DNA of 64,000 nt from Lasiodiplodia sp. COLG20 (Eukaryota; Ascomycota; Dothideomycetes; Botryosphaeriales; Botryosphaeriaceae), in assembly GCA_009801085.1 (NCBI GenBank), contig VNWV01000008.1, forward strand, positions 2,108,001 to 2,172,000, in the 5' to 3' direction. Below the pieces are notes generated by a model. It had not been told where the DNA came from and ran no database searches. It worked only from the letters and a program-made list of their open reading frames with translations. Of the stretch, positions 57,998 to 64,000 are shown in pieces (within the stretch, counting starts at the first letter, position 1; each line of letters opens with the position of its first letter). Both the position numbers and the translations under genes were made by a program.

Positions 57998-58977
57998 ATG
58001 GCGCCTACAAGCATCCCGCCCTCTCGTCCAATCTGCTGCCGCAGCAACGCCAACATCGGACACGCAGCCGGCATGGACACCACGCACGAGCAGTTCCTCA
58101 AGATACAGATCGATCCCGCTTTCTACAGAAGTGGCGAGCACTCCGACATCATTGTCCGCTATGGTAGCGGCAGCGATACACGCGAGCGGATGCTTCACAA
58201 AATCGTCCTTTGCTCCCAGTCCGAGTTCTTCAGGCTCATGCTATCTGCCCCAATGAAGGTTAGTCCTGTCTTTTCTAGCAACGAGTGTGGGAAACAAGAC
58301 TCAAGCCAACGGCTCCATGATTCAGGAATCGCATGAGAGCGTTGTTGAGCTTCATGAGGACCCGGATCTTATCGACTCGGCCATCGACTTCATCTACCTC
58401 GGCTCGCTCACACTGCCTGAACTCGCCTCCCCCGCCGATGTTGCCGTCCGTATTCTCCGCACCTACGAAATCGCCAACCAGTACATGATCGGTGCGCTCC
58501 AGGACGCTGCCGCGACGCGCTTCTCAAATCTAATCAAGCTCAACCCTTCTCTGAGCGCCAACGTGACCGTCTTGCGCGCAGCCTACGAAGACTTGACCCG
58601 CGACACACACAACCTGCAGAAGCTGATTGCCCGAGCGTACAACATCTGGGCTCCGGCCATTTCGCACGAGATGAAGTCTTTCCTACTCGAGAACAAGGAC
58701 GCCATCAGTGAGTATTGCATCATCAGTTCGCTCAAAACGCGCTAATTTCCTTTGAGTCGATTACTTCTTTGAGATGGCTCGTGAGCGCTTGGAGCTTGGT
58801 TCCTGCCGTGTTTGTTGGCACTGCAACTACCAGGTCAACGTCTGCGTCACACCGGCTGACCCGACAGTCGAGAACCGCTACGACACACCCGTCTACAACG
58901 CCCACTTCCTCAAGCATTGTCCGTCTTGCGGAAATCCTTTGCAGCCAAAGAGCTTGGGTCCTGTCCTGGACGATTGA
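57998..58977 (+). CDS. BTB/POZ protein with C-terminal zinc ribbon (287 residues)
   Basis: Three exons (57998-58258, 58326-58707, 58757-58977) give 287 residues from the ATG at 57998 (context gccATGG); starting at the ATG at 58073 gives 262. The BTB domain reads YRSGEHSDIIVRYGSGSDTR and RMLHKIVLCSQSEFFRLMLS, then IDFIYLGSLTLPELAS and RILRTYEIANQYMIGALQDA. The last exon encodes IDYFFEMARERLELGSCRVC and then the ribbon: Cys231, Cys234, Cys237 and Cys244 in one cluster, CPSC at 269-272 in the other. Intron phases (0, then 1) and positions match the BTB genes at 45.0 and 46.1 kb, so the three share an ancestor. Donor 1 is gttagt, slightly off consensus. A complete MITE lies just upstream and may now form part of the promoter. 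Confidence 0.85.
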
Positions 58978-59253
58978 TTGATTTCATGAGAACGGGGCTT
59001 GTCAAAAACTTAAGAAATCATTGTAATTGGCGACAGGAAGATAAGAGGCAAACGGTTATCTGGTTCAATAGGATATCACATGTGAATATTCACGGTACAC
59101 TGAGTTGTCAAAAAAAAAAAATATCTTCATTCTACTTTTGCAGCACTGCAGAGATTCGGGGCTTGGTGAGCATCTGCGAATTTTGCACAAACTCAAGAAA
59201 GCGCGACCTCATAAAATGGAAGACTTACCTAAAACAGTCCCTAACCGCCGTGT

Positions 59254-59934
59254 CTACCAATCAATGGGGAAGCGAGCCGGATTCCAGCTCCCGTCAGCAT
59301 CACGCTGGTAGGGCCCCTCCTTGGAATGCAGGCCCACAACATTATTCATCTCTCCCGATGGGAGCCAGAATGACTGAGAGATATCAAAGGCGTGATCACC
59401 GCTGAGGCGAAGCACACCGGGTAGGGTGTACACCCACGCCTTCATTGAGACATACATCTCCGGGTAGCGATCCGCATAGCGCATATTATCGCGCATAGTG
59501 GGACCAAACTGGGTCTGCAACCTGACAGCCATCTCGATTGCCTCGTCGGCAGCATCGAGCTGCGCTGTGAGCGCACTCATACACTTTTCCGCCTCAGCGA
59601 TGTCCGAGCGAGCCCAGTCCCACTCGCCGCGGCGGATAAATCCACGCGCGCTGCGGATCAAGCCGTCCACATCGGCGGAGATGTCGCGCACCGGATCCGT
59701 CTCCTCGGCCATGAAAAGATCGTGCGCTGCTCGGGCGGCGGCCGAGGTGTCCGGGTTTAGCTCCGGGCGCTCGCGGGTCTCGATGTGGATCCTGTGCCAG
59801 ATGGTACCGAGAGAGCGGTAAAGGTCCTCGAGCTTGCCGACCTTGTCAGTAAACTCGTTCAGGTACTTGGAGAGGCTCTCGTTGGGAACGAGAGATACGC
59901 TGGTGGAGGTGTTCGACGTGGCGGTAGATTGCAT
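59254..59934 (-). CDS. Hypothetical 226-residue helical protein
   Basis: A single-exon frame of good coding quality. The N terminus is Ser/Thr-rich (MQSTATSNTSTSVSLVPNES), followed by long amphipathic helices: YLNEFTDKVGKLEDLYRSLG, IRSARGFIRRGEWDWARSDI, EKCMSALTAQLDAADEAIEM. It then reads into a shorter beta-like part (AWVYTLPGVLRLSGDHAFDI, SQSFWLPSGEMNNVVGLHSK) and ends NPARFPIDW. No signal peptide, membrane helix or catalytic motif is visible, and I do not recognise the family. Codon use is strongly GC-biased like that of phiA, hinting at substantial expression. The leader upstream (59,935-60,080) is long and ends in a TATATA-rich stretch near 60,090. Confidence 0.7.
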   Translation of the reverse strand: MQSTATSNTSTSVSLVPNESLSKYLNEFTDKVGKLEDLYRSLGTIWHRIHIETRERPELNPDTSAAARAAHDLFMAEETDPVRDISADVDGLIRSARGFIRRGEWDWARSDIAEAEKCMSALTAQLDAADEAIEMAVRLQTQFGPTMRDNMRYADRYPEMYVSMKAWVYTLPGVLRLSGDHAFDISQSFWLPSGEMNNVVGLHSKEGPYQRDADGSWNPARFPIDW

Positions 59935-60634
59935 GTTGATGGTTGTGTTGAGAGGGTAAAGAATAGTTTACCTTTGCTGTGGCTGGAGATGTGCGAAGGT
60001 GTTGGAAGAGTGTCGAAATGTTCGAGCTTGAGTCGATGTTTCGAAGGTTTACGGTTTTATCGTAGTTTTACATCGGGGTCGAGGGTTTTTATATATTGAC
60101 TGACAGCGTAGTGTCTAAATACAATGGAATGTCTGATATAAAGATGTGGAGTTTTGAGCGGTGATTAATGACGGAACAATATGCATGGTTGTGGTTCGAG
60201 CAAAGGCCGTGATTCTTGTACGCCAGTTATACACCGGCCTCCTTGTTCAACACCTCCAAATTTGGCTAGAGCATTACTCCAGTCTCCGTTGTATACACCA
60301 CTTAGATGTTCTTTTGAATGTTCATAAAGGCGAAACATATCCTATTCGCAGACGTTATGGCTTTCTGCGTGTCTTTATTTTTTATTTTTTTTTAAAAAAA
60401 AGAATGAATTAAGGTATGGTTCAAGGGATTTCTGGTCGCTGTAGCTGCATTCAGGGTTTAAAGTGGGCTTTTATACCTCAAAATTTATCATCTGGTACTT
60501 CCCAGAAGATTGCTTGCTTGTCCGCGGATCCACTTCAATCGAAACATGTCGTAGACATAGAGACAAAGAAGTGGCAACTAGAATAGTGTGAGGTCCGTGT
60601 TAAATTGATCACTGCACATGTCTCAAAGCATGTA
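59935..60634. other. Divergent intergenic region left of MITE copy D
   Basis: Promoter of the 226-residue gene (minus), with ttttatatattg at about 60,088 on the plus strand as a likely TATA source. A low-complexity T/A block lies at 60,375-60,405. No other gene. Confidence 0.4.
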
Positions 60635-60869
60635 CAGGGGGGTGTTGCAGCCGATGGCTAGCGTGAATTTATTTTTCGCTCATACCATGGGTAGTTGAAG
60701 CTATCGTCCGGATGTAGATATGTATTAATAATTATACATTCACGTCCGGACAATAGTTTCAACTACCCATACGTTTTTTTTTTTGGGGAAAAGGAATAGA
60801 TCATATACATAGTTACGCTCAAAGATCCCACTCCTCTTCGTGCTAGCCATCAGTTGCAGCGTCCCTCTG
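60635..60869 (-). mobile_element. MITE copy D, complete (235 bp), inverted relative to copy C
   Basis: Flanked by TA at 60633-60634 and 60870-60871. The left end CAGGGGGGTGTTGCAGCCGA matches the reverse complement of the right end, CAGAGGGACGCTGCAACTGA. The interior reads backwards compared with copy C: its left arm gctagcgtgaatttatttttcgctcat corresponds to the right arm of C, and its right arm, read in reverse, to the left arm of C. The internal inverted repeat (AGCTATCGTCCGGA ... TCCGGACAATAGTTT) is kept. No coding capacity. Confidence 0.85.
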
Positions 60870-61509
60870 TAAATCTGTTGCATCGGCATTCCAGCAAAAC
60901 GGCATCGAACACTTTATGAAATAATTACTCGATGCGGTAAGTGATTATCGGAATCTCACTGTCAAGACCGAGTTTACTTGAATCAAGCCACATTCAAAAT
61001 GCATGAGCCACGGAAGTTTCCTTCAATCTCGGCTGCGTGTGGTGTGAATGTGGCTTTGAAGGGGATAAAAAAAAAGGACGTTGGAGGATCTAGGCAATAT
61101 TCCGTTACACCCGGTGCAGATACGAGATCATGCCCACCAACAGAAGAGCACCATCAGCCTGTCAGATCCAGCCAAGGCTCGCTAAGTTATTTCTGCCCCC
61201 AATTCCTTCCCGAAGCGGTGAACGAATACAGGGTTCTCGCCGACCGGACAAGCCCGATGTGGTGCAAGAACGAGCTTTTACTGGACGATTGCCGAGAGCA
61301 CCCATGTGGCCGGGATCCGCAATGGGCCCATCATTCGAATCTGTAAATCTGTAGATGATAAGCGATGTCGGATAAGACGCTAGGCATCACTGCGGCAATT
61401 AAATATGTCTATATAAAAGATTGCAGTGGTCGATTGCCGAGAATTTGATTCCCCGCGCCTTCACTTCTCTCGTCTATGGAAAATAATAGACGTCTACATT
61501 CTTAACAGT
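60870..61509. other. Intergenic region upstream of the Cys-rich secreted gene
   Basis: Contains a frame at 60,978-61,346 (122 codons) without a motif. The leader of the next gene has a TATATAAAAG box at about 61,409-61,418, roughly 95 bp before its ATG. Confidence 0.45.
61409..61418 (+). promoter_or_regulatory. TATA box of the Cys-rich secreted protein gene
   Basis: The sequence ctatataaaaga is a full TATA consensus, about 95 bp upstream of the start codon at 61510 and on the coding strand. Regulated fungal genes for secreted proteins often keep such a box. Confidence 0.55.
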
Positions 61510-62289
61510 ATGCTCGCGCTCAAGTCGAAGGTTGCCAGCATCTTGCTGGGCCTGATATTCTGCTCCGAAACCGCACACGCCCTATGCTACAACATGAATA
61601 GACAACAGGTACGTACCGAAAATCTTCTACTAGATCCGCTTGCATTAAGTGGAAAAATATGAGGCCGATGGGGTTAGCTTGAAGAACACCAAAGCTAACT
61701 GACACTATGCTATGTAGGACAGCTCTCTTCATGAATGTCGTAACATGCCTGAGTACCATCCGCACCTGTCATGCTGCTCCGAAGACTCCGTTTGTCTTGA
61801 CAACGGCTTGTGTCTGAGCGCGTCAAACAACTCGCTCGAACTCCTATCCTACCAAGGATGCACTTGGGACTTCGGTGCCGGTCAGGCCTGTCCAGGCGCA
61901 GAGTACTGCCGGCTCAAAAGTAAGCTTCATGTATCCCGCTTCCGCAATGGACAAGGATCTGACAAAAAAAATTTCTTTCTTCTCAAGATGCAACTGGCTA
62001 CCAATATCCCAAGGGTACCAAATACAACATCATCCCCTGCTCGAATGGCAAGTATTGCTGCTCAGTTGACGTTGTTTCTACCGACTGTTGCGCCGTCGAG
62101 GAGGACACTTTCGAAGTCAGCTTCGGGCGCGTGCGCGACTCGACGACGACCATGATTTCCACATGGACATATACGACGACGTCGACCGAGACTGTCTGCC
62201 CGACTACGACAGAGACGCTGGCTTCCACAACGCCTGCTGCCGTGGACTCGACCGCTACGCCTAATGTGGCTGCCAGGTTCGGGGCTTAG
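61510..62289 (+). CDS. Secreted cysteine-rich protein with Ser/Thr-rich tail (200 residues)
   Basis: Three exons (61510-61608, 61718-61919, 61988-62289) give 200 residues. A signal peptide (MLALKSKVASILLGLIFCSE, then TAHA) is followed by LCYNMNRQQ. The mature part has about 15 cysteines in a fixed order: ECRNMPEYHPHLSCCSEDSV, CLDNGLCLSAS, YQGCTWDFGAGQACPGAEYC, and after the second splice IIPCSNGKYCCSVDVVSTDC-CA. This CC-x(n)-C-x(n)-GLC pattern, followed by a G/S-C-x-W element and a CC near the end, is a widespread but unnamed fungal layout. Relatives often continue into a single membrane helix. Here the tail is Thr/Ser-rich (TTTMISTWTYTTTSTETVCP) and ends without a helix or GPI signal, so the protein is probably secreted and O-glycosylated. 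Function unknown; a wall, sensor or effector role is conceivable. A TATA box precedes it. Confidence 0.83.
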
Positions 62290-62665
62290 AGCGACCTGCG
62301 GTATCTCATGAATCCTACCAACGAAATGAATGTGGACTATATAGGGAAAGGGAATTTGTGACAATAAGATAATGATGAAAATGTATATAAAAGCAAGCTT
62401 GGCGTGGAAGCTGAATATAGTAATGCATTGCTTCACGTTAATTTTGCCGACCATCACCTCTCCCCTGTAGATTCGGGCTAAATGAAGATCCCAGAGAGTG
62501 TTGTATTCGACAAATCAGAAAATGATAGTGAGATCTGATATGGGCGTGGACGAGAAATCATTGCTACAAAGCATACAACGAACAAAGAACAAAGGATTGT
62601 CAACAAACTTTTGAATGCCAAAACGACATGAATCAGAAGCAAAGCTGGCCCAGAACCCCCACCCC
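62290..62665. other. Convergent 3' flanks
   Basis: A 376-bp AT-leaning spacer between two converging genes for secreted proteins. No gene or repeat seen. Confidence 0.45.
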
Positions 62666-63202
62666 CTACTTTCTACACAACGTCATCACAATCGTCGCAT
62701 TCCTCCCAGCCCTACAATCCCCCATCTCCCCCTTCTCCGGCACCGGCCATTCGCACTCCGTCCTCCCAGGCGGACACTCTAGAACCCTGCAGCCCTTCTT
62801 GCCCGCGACCTCGAGCCTTCTCCAATACAGTGTGAAGGGAGCGGCGTCGACCGTCGACAGATCGTACCACGCCCACACCCCATCCTCCTCGCGCGTCCAC
62901 GGCGTGTCGCTCTGCGAATACTCGATTTGATACACGTTGTGCCAGGTGTCGTCCGGGAATGGCTGCACCTTGATGCACACGCCCGGCCCATTGTTGATCG
63001 TCTTCACCTTGGCGTGGTACACGCCGCCGTTGGGCGCGACCTTGACCATCTCGTGCGAGTCGTAGCCGCCGCCGCGCGATGTCTTGGCGTAGACGGGGAA
63101 CTTGCAGTTGTTGACGAAGCGGCCGGAGAAGGCGGCGGCGGCGCGGTGGTGATGAGTGAGGAAGAAGCCCGTGAGCGGGAGGAGGACGGTTGTGAGCTTC
63201 AT
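62666..63202 (-). CDS. BYS1/thaumatin-like small secreted protein (178 residues)
   Basis: A single-exon frame. The signal peptide is MKLTTVLLPLTGFFLTHHHR followed by an Ala run. The mature protein opens FSGRFVNNCKFPVYAKTSRG, in which VxNxCxFPVY is the entry strand of the fungal BYS1 / osmotin-thaumatin-like fold. It continues APNGGVYHAKVKTINNGPGV, CIKVQPFPDDTWHNVYQIEY, and WAWYDLSTVDAAPFTLYWRR. Cysteines follow in the order CRVLEC, TEC, GDC and a final TLC, allowing about three or four disulfides. BYS1 was first known from Blastomyces yeast-phase cells; homologues are secreted and of uncertain role, with some reported as antigens. It converges on another secreted protein gene 376 bp away. The upstream region shows no strong TATA. 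Family call is good; function is not established. Confidence 0.8.
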   Translation of the reverse strand: MKLTTVLLPLTGFFLTHHHRAAAAFSGRFVNNCKFPVYAKTSRGGGYDSHEMVKVAPNGGVYHAKVKTINNGPGVCIKVQPFPDDTWHNVYQIEYSQSDTPWTREEDGVWAWYDLSTVDAAPFTLYWRRLEVAGKKGCRVLECPPGRTECEWPVPEKGEMGDCRAGRNATIVMTLCRK

Positions 63203-63795
63203 GTTTGTGTGTGTATGAGAAGAGACTGATGTGGCGGCGTTTTGGATGGCTGGTTGGTGTTGATTGTTGTTGAACGATTTTGCTCAGCCAGGTTAAAGAG
63301 AGCGTTGGAAAGAAATAGTCCGGATGAGGCTGCAAGGCGGTGTCTCAAAAGAAGTATATACAGCAATGAACAGGGCTCTGGGAGTAGCAATGTTTAAACA
63401 ATAATAGTTCGAAGTTTTGTTGGAAACTGTAGTGCTGATTTGAATAGGAAAGGCAAGATAGCTAACCATGAACAAAGAAATACCCGCAGTGTTGGTTTTA
63501 GTGCTTGGTGTTGTCCGCAGTACAGTACCTACGGCCAGATGTATACCTCTTTGTTTTTAAACAAGCGCGGGTCTACTTCCCGGTCAGGATAACCATTCAT
63601 GTACCACTCAGGACCAGGCCCCCCTCTTGGTTTTCTAACAGATTGCTCGCGAGTGTTTGGAGAGGTGGTAGTAAATTATTCGATGAGAATTTGGAAATAA
63701 CTGAATTCAAATCACCAGGTGTTGGCTTTCTTCTGAAAGGTAGATGATTCAATCTGCCGTAGGGCGTTGAGACTCGCGGGTTAGATGCTGGCTCG
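63203..63795. other. Intergenic region
   Basis: Promoter of the BYS1-like gene and 3' flank of the edge gene. Small motif-free frames only (for example 63,505-63,747 plus). Confidence 0.4.
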
Positions 63796-64000
63796 TTAGC
63801 TACTTATGAGGGCCGACATAATACATGTGGTTGGGAAACTGTCGAGCTGCTCCCATAGTGGTGATGGGTTCAATAATTCATCCCATGGTTCAAGATGAAC
63901 AAGCTTTCCTTGGACCGCCTCTCGAGTCCCATCATGACTTGCGCGCAGCTTCTCCAGCTCTTCAGAATAAGGCTGTTGGAGAAACCCTGCCAGTCCACGT
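63796..64000 (-). CDS. C-terminal end of an unidentified protein (partial at window edge)
   Basis: A minus-strand frame enters from the right edge and reads RGLAGFLQQPYSEELEKLRA, SHDGTREAVQGKLVHLEPWD, ELLNPSPLWEQLDSFPTTCI, then MSALISS and a TAA at 63796-63798. The helical, mixed-charge composition looks like real protein rather than chance, but only 67 codons are visible and no family is recognised. The last residues could come from a read-through intron. Confidence 0.4.
   Translation of the reverse strand, partial: RGLAGFLQQPYSEELEKLRASHDGTREAVQGKLVHLEPWDELLNPSPLWEQLDSFPTTCIMSALISS

Overview
This window is nuclear DNA of a filamentous ascomycete (Pezizomycotina). A Dothideomycete is my best guess; this is inference from gene families, not a computed placement. 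Genes are split by short GT-AG introns of about 46-120 nt, sit on both strands without operons, and belong to families typical of moulds: PhiA wall protein, BYS1/thaumatin-like secreted protein, DHA1, FHS and Dal5-type transporters, vanillyl-alcohol oxidase, and fungal BTB proteins. No ribosomal RNA, convincing tRNA, CRISPR array or prokaryotic feature was found.

Layout. 1-10.6 kb: the C-terminal end of a cytochrome P450, a DHA1 drug-type MFS transporter with an unusual cysteine-rich tail, a 703-residue orphan (minus), and a repeat-rich protein with a DUF8035-like C-terminal half. 10.6-13.7 kb: an AT-richer block with no housekeeping gene but one candidate small secreted cysteine-rich peptide. 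13.7-18.8 kb: Doa1/Lub1 ubiquitin-binding protein (minus) and a BTB protein. 18.8-23.7 kb: almost 5 kb without a supportable gene. 23.7-32.4 kb: a complete vanillyl-alcohol oxidase, a coiled-coil ORF ended by a transposon, a DUF7730-like protein, an FHS-type sugar/H+ symporter, and a small twin zinc-finger protein. 34.4-44.6 kb: a Dal5-type anion transporter, a large SF1 helicase with NF-X1 fingers (relative of ZNFX1, Hrr1 and SAD-3), and Spt8 of SAGA, head-to-head with the helicase. 45-47.1 kb: two tandem BTB genes. 49-56.6 kb: PhiA, the mRNA export adaptor Yra1/Mlo3, a low-complexity acidic protein, and a STRAP-like WD40 protein. 57.6-64 kb: a further BTB-zinc ribbon gene, a 226-residue orphan, two secreted cysteine-containing proteins, and a gene end running off the right edge.

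Most genes are unlinked in function. Several serve RNA and chromatin work (Spt8, Yra1, STRAP, the helicase). Others act at the cell surface or in secretion (PhiA, BYS1-like, the Cys-rich proteins) or in nutrient and phenolic metabolism (three transporters, VAO, P450).

The most novel structure is a family of about 235-bp non-autonomous inverted-repeat elements (MITEs). There are two complete copies with TA target duplications and matching ends, one 3'-truncated copy and one decayed copy. One copy supplies the stop codon and the last eight residues of a host ORF, and another lies about 160 bp upstream of a BTB gene. The second notable pattern is a set of three BTB paralogues with the same intron positions and phases. 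Two of them carry a C-terminal zinc ribbon; the third ends just before it.

Gene models were built by eye from splice sites, reading-frame continuity and total length divisible by three. No search was run.
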